Source: Cryptosporangium arvum DSM 44712 (GTDB lineage: Bacteria; Actinomycetota; Actinomycetes; Mycobacteriales; Cryptosporangiaceae). From it: 64,000 nt of DNA. Where the stretch lies: positions 9,087,913 through 9,151,912 of the forward strand of contig NZ_KK073874.1 of NCBI RefSeq assembly GCF_000585375.1, in the 5' to 3' direction. The notes under the pieces were generated by a model, which was not told the DNA's origin, made no database searches, and saw nothing but the letters and a program-made list of their open reading frames with translations. Both the position numbers and the translations under genes were made by a program. Below are positions 8,801 to 15,710 of the stretch, piece by piece; positions within the stretch are counted from its first letter, which is position 1, and every line of letters begins with the position of its first letter.

Positions 8801-9068
8801 CTGGCTGATGACGACCGCGGTGCGTGCGCACGCGGCGGCCCGGCTCGGGGACACCGCCGAGGCGGTCGTCGCGCGGAAAGCCCTGCTGCCGTACGCCGGG
8901 CGGGTGGCCGGGCTCGATTCCGGCACGATGCCGGTCGGCCCGGTCGACGACGCGCTGGCCGCGGTCGTGGAGTTCCTGGGTGACCCGGACGGCGCCGCCG
9001 CCCACCGATCCGGCGCCGCCCGGGTCCGTGAGCGCGTGGCGGCCGAGCTACGAGCGCTGGGTCTCTGA
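5844..9068 (+). CDS. SARP/AfsR-type transcriptional regulator with ATPase and TPR-like region
   Basis: A 1074-residue protein. Residues about 1-95 form an OmpR-type winged helix (VLGPVRATRLG start, LWDGEPPPKALATLQVHVSHLR). Residues about 100-245 form a bacterial transcriptional activator domain (ALDCWSGPAYAE, LYRSGRQAEALAVLRQAR). An AAA-type ATPase follows with P-loop GEAGAGKTTL near 300 and Walker B LLIVLDDVHRAD near 392, then helical repeats to the end. Such regulators control antibiotic or developmental genes in actinomycetes; the target is not evident because no biosynthetic cluster adjoins. A short AT-richer leader precedes ATG 5844. The last 21 bases overlap the convergent hemerythrin gene. 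Confidence 0.92.
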   Translation: MGPITVSVLGPVRATRLGVPIDLGGPRQRSVVARLAIAQKHVVSTDRLIDDLWDGEPPPKALATLQVHVSHLRRALEPERARRTAATVLVSAAPGYALALPTDAVDAWRFEALLEQAQATDDPSTRSELLARALDCWSGPAYAESADASWAVPEIARLDGLRLVALESRADAELALGRAALLVPDLQRHLHDHPTREDAVRLLSLALYRSGRQAEALAVLRQARAHLADELGIDPSPALRRLESSMLAQAPELDVPRAAAPLPEITTGAAEPTEERRAPETARVIGAVTSRTGAGVVWVAGEAGAGKTTLAESVTAELRHRGWQVAWGRCPEVDGAPPAWAWSEVVRALPGDADDPGLAPLLAERPVEGATGDAFWLARAVAALVTEVTKSAPLLIVLDDVHRADGLTLQLLRQIVDQVALLPVVVLATYRGSEDGDQLAATRAALAVASTHRESLTGLDDDGIERLARTAGLPLVDREVVTLLRERTGGNPLFVRELARLMAAEGTAAARTVVPTGVGDVLRRRIARLPGPSVTVLRQAAVLGREVDVDLLADVAGRDPDEMIDALETAVLAGLLDEPAPGRVRFAHALIRDTLYADTPVLRRTRLHAAALRTLAGREADAATLAHHAVASGNDEQAIGYVVAAARAAEKLGALGEAAQQWATAVRLAAGRSPAEQLELLLPSISAHARAGDAMTARTQQHTAVRIATELSDDDQLVRALAAWDAPLVWRVREQSTISADLLDPLRGLLRDRTLPQSVRIGLLCALFREIEGADDDEALRTSAEALDLARTEGNARLLCEALNVRTYAALGPDLADQRDALAAELLEVATEAGLVDYQAVAHWLLFLTCAGRTDLTRARAHVDQAVALSSSGQLGHLLGVIGIFSGALLVLAGRHDEGLRQYEVVAARLAETGATNGGLMALVGRFVVGFERGDLSPVVGDADWLADAIPGAMSEVVTLCRLDAGREADARAAWANRVPVARDYFWLMTTAVRAHAAARLGDTAEAVVARKALLPYAGRVAGLDSGTMPVGPVDDALAAVVEFLGDPDGAAAHRSGAARVRERVAAELRALGL

Positions 9069-9743
9069 ACCGAAGACGACCCGCTCGCGGCGGCGGAAGC
9101 GCGGCACCAGGAGCGCGATCATCAGCCGCACGGGCAGCGGGGCCTCGGCCCGGAGCGTCGCGTACTCGGCCGGTGTCGTGGCCGCCACCACACGCGGGAT
9201 CTCGAACGTGAGCGACGCGCGCTTCCGGATACGCGACTCGACCTCCTGCCAGTTGCCCACCGACACGTACTCCTCGATCACCGGGAACACCGACACCTCT
9301 TCGTCGGCGATGTGCTCGTTCAGCAGGTCACGCAGCTCGGCCAGGCCCACGGCCAGGACGGTCGCGGTGTCCTCGCCGGGCGCGGCCGCGAACCGGGTCG
9401 CCGCCGAACGCAGCTGATCGAGCCGCGGATCGAGCACGCTGTGGTCGTCGGTGAGCGCGGTGAGGTCGATGTGCGGCCCCGCCGACGCCGCGATCACCGG
9501 CCACAGGATCTCGTCCTCGGCGGTGTGGTGGTGGTGCACGGAGTCGGCGAAGTCCACGACGTAGGCGGCGACCGCCTGCGCCCGCTTCCGGTCGTACGCC
9601 GTGCGCCCGGCGGCCAGGTCCGCGGCGAGCGCGACGAGCCGGGCCGCGTCCTTGAGCATCACGCGGTGGGCGAGCTTCATGCCGAGGATGTCGGGGACCG
9701 GTTCGCCGGCGGAGCGGGGGCGGACGTCGATCGGGGTCGTCAT
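9048..9743 (-). CDS. Hemerythrin-domain protein
   Basis: A 231-residue protein whose first about 165 residues form a hemerythrin-like four-helix bundle. Candidate di-iron ligands are seen in KLAHRVML, the HHHHTAEDEILWPV segment, DDHSVLDPRL and LNEHIADEEVSVFPVI. The C-terminal part is extended and includes a basic hydrophobic end (RLMIALLVPRFRRRER), possibly membrane-associated. Members bind oxygen or sense redox or iron. The ATG at 9743 is divergent from a small membrane protein gene. No operon partner is visible. Confidence 0.88.
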   Translation of the reverse strand: MTTPIDVRPRSAGEPVPDILGMKLAHRVMLKDAARLVALAADLAAGRTAYDRKRAQAVAAYVVDFADSVHHHHTAEDEILWPVIAASAGPHIDLTALTDDHSVLDPRLDQLRSAATRFAAAPGEDTATVLAVGLAELRDLLNEHIADEEVSVFPVIEEYVSVGNWQEVESRIRKRASLTFEIPRVVAATTPAEYATLRAEAPLPVRLMIALLVPRFRRRERVVFGSETQRS

Positions 9744-9860
9744 GGCGGGGCCTCTCTCTGGTGGTGGGCGGCACCTCGGACTGTGGGCGGAGCCGCTTGG
9801 AAAGCTCTTGCGATCGGCCTGGCAACTCAGGGACAAGCGCGTGGGCGCACGGTGCGGGCC

Positions 9861-10463
9861 ATGACAACCACGACCGTCGTCGCCCCGCCCACCAGCACCA
9901 ACGCCAAGGCACTGGCCGTCGTCGCCGGCGGAGTGCTCTTCGCCGTCGGCAACGCGATGCACCCCTGGGAGCACAACGAGGCCGCCTTGAGCGCTCCCAC
10001 CTGGGCCGGCGCGCACGTCGTCTTCGCCACCGGGGCCGTGCTGATCGCGGCCGGCCTGGGAGCACTGAGACAGCGGCTGGCCCGGTCGAAGGCCGCCGTC
10101 GTCGGGCTCGGGTTCCTCTGGGTCGCCCTCGTGCTGATGCCGGTGAGCTCCTACGCCGAGGCCTACGTTGCCCCGGCCGTCGGCCGGGACGGCTTCACCG
10201 CAATCGAGGAGTCGACGATCCTGTTCGGGCTGGTGTCCGGCCTGCCGCTGCTGATCGGTCCGCTGCTCGTCGTCTTCGGTGCGCTGCGGCACAAGCTCCT
10301 GCCGACCTGGATCACGCTGTCCTTCCTGGGGACGACGCTCGGCCTCGTGCTCGGCCCCGCAGTGCCCAAGGAGGGCTACGCGATCATTCCGGGCACGGTG
10401 ATCTTCGGTCTCGGGGTCGCCGCCGCCGGTTGGCTTTCCCGGAAGCCCGAACGTTTCATGTGA
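9861..10463 (+). CDS. Hypothetical integral membrane protein with about six spans
   Basis: A 200-residue protein with hydrophobic segments at about 18-32, 48-68, 80-98, 115-140, 150-168 and 172-190. The loops include GNAMHPWEHNEAA, which lies in a possible exposed turn. It resembles generic actinobacterial DUF4386-like or hypothetical membrane proteins, but I do not recognise a named family. The ATG at 9861 starts a frame with no alternative close by. It is divergent from the hemerythrin gene (117-base gap) and 12 bases upstream of the phosphoesterase gene, so those two are probably cotranscribed. Confidence 0.7.
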   Translation: MTTTTVVAPPTSTNAKALAVVAGGVLFAVGNAMHPWEHNEAALSAPTWAGAHVVFATGAVLIAAGLGALRQRLARSKAAVVGLGFLWVALVLMPVSSYAEAYVAPAVGRDGFTAIEESTILFGLVSGLPLLIGPLLVVFGALRHKLLPTWITLSFLGTTLGLVLGPAVPKEGYAIIPGTVIFGLGVAAAGWLSRKPERFM

Positions 10464-10475
10464 AACGCTCCGCCC

Positions 10476-11273
10476 ATGACCGTGATCGCGCACGTGAGTG
10501 ACCTGCACCTGGACGGTGGCCCGCGCGCGGCGGGTCGGGCCGGCGCCGTCTTCGACTACCTCGATCGCTGCTCGGTCGACGCCATCCTGGTGACCGGCGA
10601 CATCGCCGACCACGGCGCCCCGGCCGAGTACGAGGAAGCCGCGAAGTTGTTCGCCGACCGGGACAACCTCTTCACCTGCCCGGGCAACCACGACCGGCGC
10701 CGGCCCTACCGAACCGTCCTCCTCGGCGACCCGACCGGCGGCGACGAGCCCGTGAACCGGCTCCACCGCCTCGGCGCCGACGGCCCGGCGTTCCTGCTCT
10801 GCGACTCCTCGATCCCCGGACGCCACGACGGTATGCTCGCCGAGGAGACGCTCGCGTGGATCCGGACGTCGCTCACCACGCTTCCGCCCGACGTCCCGGC
10901 CTTCGTCGTTTTCCACCATCCCCCCGTCGTGCTGCACCAGCCCTACATCGACGAGATCCGGCTGGCCGACGCGGACAGCCTGGCCCTCGTGCTCGGCGAC
11001 TTCCCGCAAGTCGTCGCCGTCCTCACCGGGCACGCCCACACGGCCGCCGCGTCCACGTTCGCGGGGCTGCCGTTACTCGTCGGCCCCGGCGTGGTCTCCA
11101 CCCTGCTGCTGCCGTGGGAGGGCGATCGGATCGTCGACCTGGACGCCCCGCCGGCGCTGGCGTTCCACGTCTGGGACGACGGGCGGCTCACGACCCACTA
11201 CCCGGGTAATCGGTTAGGGCGGCGGCCTAGGCTTCGGCTGTGCTGCCCCATGTCACTGCCGTCCGTTACGTGA
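10476..11273 (+). CDS. Calcineurin-like metallophosphoesterase (CpdA/GpdQ-like)
   Basis: A 265-residue protein with the full set of calcineurin-fold metal motifs: HVSDLHLD (residues 5-12), VTGDIADHG, CPGNHDRR, FVVFHHPP and GHAHTAA. These five motifs bind a two-metal centre; relatives hydrolyse cyclic nucleotides, glycerophosphodiesters or other phosphodiesters. The ATG at 10476 follows the membrane protein by 12 bases. The stop lies 34 bases inside the HipA-like gene, an unusually long same-strand overlap that suggests translational coupling. The substrate is unknown. Confidence 0.88.
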   Translation: MTVIAHVSDLHLDGGPRAAGRAGAVFDYLDRCSVDAILVTGDIADHGAPAEYEEAAKLFADRDNLFTCPGNHDRRRPYRTVLLGDPTGGDEPVNRLHRLGADGPAFLLCDSSIPGRHDGMLAEETLAWIRTSLTTLPPDVPAFVVFHHPPVVLHQPYIDEIRLADADSLALVLGDFPQVVAVLTGHAHTAAASTFAGLPLLVGPGVVSTLLLPWEGDRIVDLDAPPALAFHVWDDGRLTTHYPGNRLGRRPRLRLCCPMSLPSVT

Positions 11274-12088
11274 CGCCGCTCCGTGAGGGCGGCTCGCTCC
11301 CCGGCCTGATGGAGGCCGACGACCTCGGCACCTACGTCGTGAAGTTCGTCGGCGCCGGTCAAGGCCGCAAGACGCTGATCGCGGAGATCATCTGCGGCAC
11401 GCTCGGCCAGGCGCTGGGGCTGCCGATCCCGGACCTCGTCACGGTCGACGTCGCACCCGCTCTGGCCGGCGGAGAGCCCGACCAGGAGGTGCAGGATCTG
11501 CTCCGCGCCAGCGCCGGGTTGAACCTCGGCATGGACTACCTGCCGCGCGCGCTCGACTTCGACGCGACCGCGTTCAGCGTCGACGCCGGGCTGGCCGGCC
11601 GGGTGCTCTGGTTCGACGCGCTCGTTGGCAACGTCGACCGGTCGTGGCGGAACCCCAACATGCTGTACTGGCACGGCGATCTGCAGCTCATCGACCACGG
11701 GGCCACGCTGACCTTCCACCACAACTGGCCGGGAGCGGCGAAGTCCGCCGACCGTCCGTTCGACGCCACCCAGCACGCGCTGATCGCCTGTGCGCCGGCC
11801 GGCGGGGAGCCGCCGGCGCTCGACGCCGCCGACGCCGCGCTGGCGCCGCTCGTGACCGCCGATTCGCTGGGCGCCGCGGTGGCGGCCGTGCCGGACGTCT
11901 GGCTCGAGGACGAGCCCGGGTTCGACTCGCCGGACGACGTCCGCCGCGCTTACGTCGAGCGCCTGCTGGCTCGCCTGGCCGCCCGTCCGGCGTGGCTCCC
12001 ACCGCTCGAGGAGACGGCCCGGACCGCCCGCGGTTCGCGCCGGAGCGTCGCGTCGAACCGGCCCACCTGGCTCGAGGGCACCAAGTGA
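11240..12088 (+). CDS. HipA-like kinase family protein
   Basis: A 282-residue protein related to the HipA/phosphatidylinositol-kinase-like fold. It has an N-terminal substrate-side part (GTYVVKFVGAGQGRKTL, with a candidate ATP lysine in VVKF), a catalytic loop LVGNVDRSWRNPNML (Asp-Arg-Asn arrangement) and a metal-binding LIDHGATLTF. It is shorter than HipA toxins and has no HipB antitoxin beside it. Instead a DUF3037 gene overlaps its 3' end by four bases, the standard partner for this subfamily. GTG 11240 starts inside the phosphoesterase gene. Kinase activity and target are not established. Confidence 0.8.
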   Translation: MLPHVTAVRYVTPLREGGSLPGLMEADDLGTYVVKFVGAGQGRKTLIAEIICGTLGQALGLPIPDLVTVDVAPALAGGEPDQEVQDLLRASAGLNLGMDYLPRALDFDATAFSVDAGLAGRVLWFDALVGNVDRSWRNPNMLYWHGDLQLIDHGATLTFHHNWPGAAKSADRPFDATQHALIACAPAGGEPPALDAADAALAPLVTADSLGAAVAAVPDVWLEDEPGFDSPDDVRRAYVERLLARLAARPAWLPPLEETARTARGSRRSVASNRPTWLEGTK

Positions 12089-12474
12089 GCACGCGGCACG
12101 TGTTCGAGTACGCGGTCCTGCGGGTGGTGCCCCGGGTGGAGCGCGGCGAAGCGATCAACGCCGGGGTGCTGCTCTACTGCCGTCCGCTGAGCTACCTGGG
12201 TTCGCGCGTGCACCTGGACGCCGACCGCCTGCACGCCCTCGACCCGCGGGCGGACGCCGAGGCGATCACGCTGGCGCTGAAGGCGGCCGCCCGGACCTGC
12301 TCGGCCGACGCCGTCGGTCCGGCCGGCGAGGAGGAGATCGGTCGCCGCTTCCGGTGGCTCACCGCACCACGGAGCACGGTGATCCAGCCCGGCCCGGTGC
12401 ACACCGGTCTCACCGACGACCCGGACGGCGACGCCGACCGCCTGCTACGCGTGCTGGTGCTGCCGGTCGACTGA
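12085..12474 (+). CDS. DUF3037-family protein
   Basis: A 129-residue protein that starts FEYAVLRVVPRVERGEAINAGVLLYC, the characteristic opening of DUF3037, followed by an LDPRADAEAI segment and an RRFRWLTAPRSTVIQPGPVH motif. The GTG start overlaps the HipA-like stop as GTGA, so expression is translationally coupled. The two families co-occur widely in bacteria, which implies a joint role that is still unknown. The C-terminus overlaps the convergent membrane protein gene by 30 bases. Confidence 0.85.
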   Translation: MSTRHVFEYAVLRVVPRVERGEAINAGVLLYCRPLSYLGSRVHLDADRLHALDPRADAEAITLALKAAARTCSADAVGPAGEEEIGRRFRWLTAPRSTVIQPGPVHTGLTDDPDGDADRLLRVLVLPVD

Positions 12475-12969
12475 CCGCACGGTCGCCCCGCGCAGCCCGA
12501 CGTGGGCGAGCGAGAAGAGCAGTGCGCCGTCGAGGTAGTGGCAGTACATCGCGCCGAGGTACGACGGTCCGCCCCACGCGTTGTGGGTGAAGTTGGGATC
12601 GAGCCCGGCGAACACCTGCTCGCCGATGCGCCAGCACATGTAGAGCTGGAGGAACACGAGGAACGCGGCCGCGGCCCAGCGCAACGGGTTGCGCGAGGTC
12701 CGGAACGTGGCCCCGATCCGGCTCGTGATCGGCCGCAGCAGCGGCGAGAACACGACCTTCGCTCCGAGTGGGCTCCGGCGCGCCGCGATCACCCACCACA
12801 CCGCGACGACCGCGGTGATCACGAGGTGCGGTATCCACGCCTCCGTACCCGGGACGTGACGCTCGATCGCGTCGTCGCGGTGGGCGAGGTACCAGGCGAC
12901 GCCGCTGGCCAGACCGATGCCGGTGGAGACGGTGGCCAGGACGAGAGCGGGACGCGAGAAGGTGTTCAT
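12445..12969 (-). CDS. Hypothetical four-span membrane protein
   Basis: A 174-residue protein with four hydrophobic stretches: residues about 6-26, 44-62, 98-120 and 146-160. A conserved-looking lumenal segment contains DPNFTHNAWGGPSYLGAMYCHYLDGA. I do not recognise the family. The ATG at 12969 is preferred over an upstream in-frame ATG 42 bases earlier because the latter adds a basic tail without homology. It is divergent from the histidine kinase gene (113-base gap), so it could share that promoter region, and it converges on the DUF3037 gene. Confidence 0.65.
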   Translation of the reverse strand: MNTFSRPALVLATVSTGIGLASGVAWYLAHRDDAIERHVPGTEAWIPHLVITAVVAVWWVIAARRSPLGAKVVFSPLLRPITSRIGATFRTSRNPLRWAAAAFLVFLQLYMCWRIGEQVFAGLDPNFTHNAWGGPSYLGAMYCHYLDGALLFSLAHVGLRGATVRSVDRQHQHA

Positions 12970-13041
12970 GCCGTTCACCGTGACGCGGAGGGGCGTGGTC
13001 GCGCGTCGCACCGGGTAGTGATCCGGCTCGTCATGCTGAGG

Positions 13042-13070
13042 AGTGACGCGCCGGCCCGCCGGACGTCACT
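13042..13070. promoter_or_regulatory. Inverted repeat upstream of the two-component operon
   Basis: AGTGACG (13042-13048) and CGTCACT (13064-13070) are exact complements with a 15-base spacer that contains a second CCGG/CCGG symmetry. It ends 12 bases before the kinase GTG. GTCAC-type half sites are common for NarL/DesR-type response regulators, so autoregulation by the adjacent regulator is plausible. Confidence 0.5.
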
Positions 13071-13073
13071 AGC

Positions 13074-13094
13074 GTTCGTTCCGTGCGAACGAAC
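13074..13094. promoter_or_regulatory. Inverted repeat spanning the kinase start codon
   Basis: GTTCGTT (13074-13080) and AACGAAC (13088-13094) are exact complements; the 7-base spacer contains the GTG start of the kinase. It could be an operator or, in the mRNA, a hairpin sequestering the start codon. Confidence 0.45.
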
Positions 13095-14207
13095 CGAGCC
13101 GACCTCGTCGACGCCGCGCTCGCGATGGCTTCGTTCGGAGTGTTCACCGGGCCGATCGTGGTCGGCGTGGCCGATGGCACCGGGCCCACCTGGGCGATCG
13201 TGGCGCTCGGGCTGCTGGCAGCAGTGCCCCTGGCCGTACGGCGGCGGGCACCGGTGGCGGTGCTGGCCGTGGTGGCCGCCGCGCTCGTCGTCGCCGCGGC
13301 GACCGGCGTCCGCTTCACCGTGTTCGTGAGCAACGGCGGGCCGGCGCTGGCCATCGCGGCGTTCACCGCCGCCGAACGGCGGCCGAGGCGGGTCGCGGTG
13401 ATCGCGGCGGGGGTGGCGGTGGCGGCCGTCACCGCCACCGAAGTTACCGCGATCGGACTGCACCCGGACGTCGAGCAGGACGCGATCCAGCTGGTCACCG
13501 CCGTTCCGGCGGCGTTCCTCGGATACGCGATCGCGGTCCGGCGCCGCTACGACGAGCAGCTGCGCGAGCGCGAGGAGCAGCGGGCCCGGGAGGAGGAGCG
13601 GCGGATCCGGGCCGAGGAACGGCTCCGTGTCTCCGCCGACGTGCACGACATCGTGTCGTCGACGCTGAGCATGATCGCGGTGCGCTCGGGGGTGGCCCGG
13701 GTCGTGCTCGAGCAGCAGCCGGACGAGGCCCGGGTGGCGCTGAGCACGATCGAATCGGCGAGCCGAGCGGCGCTCGACGAGCTCCGGGCCGTGCTGCACG
13801 CGCTGCGCGAGTCGTCGGCGGCCCCGTCCGCGCCGACGCTCGCCGACCTGCCCGAGCTCGTGGCCACCGCCGACTGCGACGTGTCGCTGAGCACGCCGCC
13901 GCAGGTCAGCGCCCCGCCGCTGGTGCAGGAGTCCGCGTACCGAATCGTCCAGGAGGCGCTCACGAACGTCGCCAAGCACGCCGGTCCCGTCCCCACCCGG
14001 GTCGACGTGACGTGCGTGGACGGAGGGTTGTCGGTGTCGGTGGTGAACGCTGCGGGCCGGGCGTCCGTCCCCGGTGGTTCCGGCTTCGGCCTGGTCGGGA
14101 TGCGCGAACGCGTCGCGCTGCTCAACGGCACGTTCGACGCCGGTCCGCGCCCCGACGGCGGGTTCGCCGTCGTCGCGAACTTCCCGGTGGGAGTCGACCG
14201 TGGCTGA
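13083..14207 (+). CDS. NarL-type sensor histidine kinase
   Basis: A 374-residue kinase. Residues about 10-155 hold five or six membrane spans with no obvious extracellular sensor domain, followed by a charged linker rich in Arg and Glu (155-185). The HisKA_3 region carries DVHDIVSSTLSMIAV with phospho-acceptor His188. The ATPase domain contains the N-box segment EALTNVAKHAG and a glycine box FGLVGMRERVALLNG. GTG 13083 is the start and lies inside an inverted repeat. The 3' end overlaps the response regulator by 8 bases. The signal is unknown; intramembrane sensing of the cell envelope is common for this layout. Confidence 0.92.
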   Translation: MRTNRADLVDAALAMASFGVFTGPIVVGVADGTGPTWAIVALGLLAAVPLAVRRRAPVAVLAVVAAALVVAAATGVRFTVFVSNGGPALAIAAFTAAERRPRRVAVIAAGVAVAAVTATEVTAIGLHPDVEQDAIQLVTAVPAAFLGYAIAVRRRYDEQLREREEQRAREEERRIRAEERLRVSADVHDIVSSTLSMIAVRSGVARVVLEQQPDEARVALSTIESASRAALDELRAVLHALRESSAAPSAPTLADLPELVATADCDVSLSTPPQVSAPPLVQESAYRIVQEALTNVAKHAGPVPTRVDVTCVDGGLSVSVVNAAGRASVPGGSGFGLVGMRERVALLNGTFDAGPRPDGGFAVVANFPVGVDRG

Positions 14208-14859
14208 CATCCGGGTCCTCGTCGTCGACGACGAAGCGCTGATCCGCGCCGGGTTCCGGGTCCTCGTCGACGCGTCACCGGGCCTCACCGTCGTCGGCGA
14301 GGCGGCCGACGGAACGGCCGCGGTGCGTCAATGCCGGGCGTTGCGGCCCGACGTCCTGCTCATGGACATCCGGATGCCGGGCATGGACGGGCTGGAAGCG
14401 ACCCGGCACGTCGTCGGCGACGCGACGCTCGACGCCCGGGTGCTGATCGTCACGACGTTCGGCGAGGACGAGCACGTGTTCGCCGCGCTGCGGGCCGGGG
14501 CCAGCGGGTTCGTGCTGAAGGACACGCCGCCGGAGGACCTGGTGGCGGCGATCCGGGTCGTCGCGTCCGGTGAGTCGTTGCTGACGCCCCGGGTGACCAC
14601 CCGGCTGATCGCGGAGTTCGTCCGCCGGGAACCGGTGGTGCGCACGACCGAGCTCACCGGCCTGACCGAGCGCGAGCGCGAGGTGCTCGTGCAGGTGGCG
14701 GCCGGCATGTCGAACACCGAGATCGCCGAGTACTTCGTGGTCAGCCTCAACACGGTGAAGACGCACGTCAGCCGGCTGTTGATGAAGTTGTCGGCGCGCG
14801 ACCGGGCGCAGCTGGTGGTGCTGGCCTACGAGTCGGGGCTCGTGGTCCCGGGCAGCTGA
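14200..14859 (+). CDS. NarL/LuxR-family response regulator
   Basis: A 219-residue regulator with a receiver domain (residues 1-120: acidic pair Asp10/Asp11, phospho-acceptor Asp56 in LLMDIRMPGMDG, Thr in VTTFGED, Lys in VLKDTPPEDL) and a C-terminal LuxR helix-turn-helix (LTEREREVLVQVAAGMSNTEIAEYF, about 150-175). It uses GTG 14200, overlapping the kinase, so the two are translationally coupled. The inverted repeats upstream of the kinase are candidate targets. Its end overlaps the convergent MarR gene by 34 bases. Confidence 0.93.
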   Translation: MADIRVLVVDDEALIRAGFRVLVDASPGLTVVGEAADGTAAVRQCRALRPDVLLMDIRMPGMDGLEATRHVVGDATLDARVLIVTTFGEDEHVFAALRAGASGFVLKDTPPEDLVAAIRVVASGESLLTPRVTTRLIAEFVRREPVVRTTELTGLTEREREVLVQVAAGMSNTEIAEYFVVSLNTVKTHVSRLLMKLSARDRAQLVVLAYESGLVVPGS

Positions 14860-15272
14860 GCCACGAAGTCGGTGAGCAGGCGCGCGAACGTGGCGCGCTC
14901 GTCGTCGGACCAGGTCTTCATCGCGGTCGCGAACATCGACCGGCGGAAGCCGTGGAGGTGCTCGGAGACGTTCCTCCCGGCTTCGGTGCGGGCGAGGAAC
15001 GCCCGGCGGCCGTCGGACTGGTCGGCGACCCGGACGAGCCAGCCCGCGTCGACGGCGGCGGCCACCACACGGCTGGCGCGGGGCTGGTCGACCTGCAGCG
15101 CGGTGGCGACGCTCGACACGGTGGCCCGGTCGTCGGCGGCCTCCACCACGTCGAGGACGTCGTAGGCCGCGGTGCTCTCGCCGTGCCCGGCCGCCCGCGC
15201 GAACGTCCGCCGGGTCATGCTCCGGCGCATCGCGACGACGGCCCGCTCGACCGCGTCGACCTCGGTGCTCAT
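14826..15272 (-). CDS. MarR-family transcriptional regulator
   Basis: A 148-residue protein with the MarR winged helix: TVSSVATALQVDQPRASRVVAAAVDAGWLVR as the helix-turn-helix, and DQSDGRRAFLARTEAGR as the wing with its typical D-x-R. Long flanking helices form the dimer interface. The ATG at 15272 is part of the candidate operator, so binding there would block its own expression. It is divergent from a second winged-helix gene, 45 bases away. The ligand is unknown. Confidence 0.9.
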   Translation of the reverse strand: MSTEVDAVERAVVAMRRSMTRRTFARAAGHGESTAAYDVLDVVEAADDRATVSSVATALQVDQPRASRVVAAAVDAGWLVRVADQSDGRRAFLARTEAGRNVSEHLHGFRRSMFATAMKTWSDDERATFARLLTDFVAQLPGTTSPDS

Positions 15273-15291
15273 AGATGCTACTTTACATCTA
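15272..15291. promoter_or_regulatory. Inverted repeat, candidate MarR operator
   Basis: TAGATG (15272-15277) and CATCTA (15286-15291) are exact complements with an 8-base AT-rich spacer, the size of a MarR operator. It touches the start codon of the minus-strand MarR gene and lies 27 bases from the divergent gene start. Confidence 0.6.
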
Positions 15292-15317
15292 GTTGTTTCC
15301 TCGCATGGAGGTGAACC

Positions 15318-15710
15318 GTGGATCGACCGATCGGGTACTGGGTGAAGAACCTCGACAACGTCCTCGAGGGTTCCCTCGATCGCACGCTGGCCTCGCGTGG
15401 CGTCGGGCGGCGGCACTGGCAGACGCTGAACCTGCTGGCCGACGCGCCCCGGACGGTCGCGGAGGCCACGGCGGAGCTGGCCCCGTTCCTCGGGCCCGGC
15501 GAGATGCTCTCGGTTCTGGCCGAACTCGAGCGGTTGGGCTGGGTCGAGGGTGGCGATCGGTTCGTGCTGACCGCGGAGGGCCAGGCGGCACTGGAGTCGT
15601 TGCGTACCGAGGTGACGCAGATGCGTCAGCGGGCCACCGAAGGGCTCTCGGAGGACGACTACCGGACGACGGTGGCGACGCTCCGTCGAATGGCCGAGAA
15701 CCTGGCCTAG
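15318..15710 (+). CDS. Winged-helix (MarR-like) protein
   Basis: A 130-residue protein that starts RPIGYWVKNLDNVLEGSLDRTLASRG, the dimerisation-helix opening of MarR-type proteins, then has a degenerate helix-turn-helix (TVAEATAELAPFLGPGEMLSVLAELERLGWVE) and a wing DRFVLTAEGQAAL. GTG 15318 follows GGAGGTGA. It is divergent from the other MarR gene and likely controlled from the same operator. It may be a regulator or a partner; I see no effector motif. The stop overlaps the fructosamine kinase gene by 4 bases. Confidence 0.8.
   Translation: MDRPIGYWVKNLDNVLEGSLDRTLASRGVGRRHWQTLNLLADAPRTVAEATAELAPFLGPGEMLSVLAELERLGWVEGGDRFVLTAEGQAALESLRTEVTQMRQRATEGLSEDDYRTTVATLRRMAENLA

Noticed and set aside
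6888-9005. A 705-codon open frame on the minus strand across the SARP-type regulator
   Set aside because: It is a GC-biased shadow of the plus-strand gene. Its product is an Arg/Gly/Pro-rich string without motifs, while the plus strand has clear ATPase and activator domains.
11240-12474. HipA/HipB toxin-antitoxin system
   Set aside because: The kinase-like gene is short, no HipB-type helix-turn-helix gene adjoins, and the partner is DUF3037. A toxin role is not supported.
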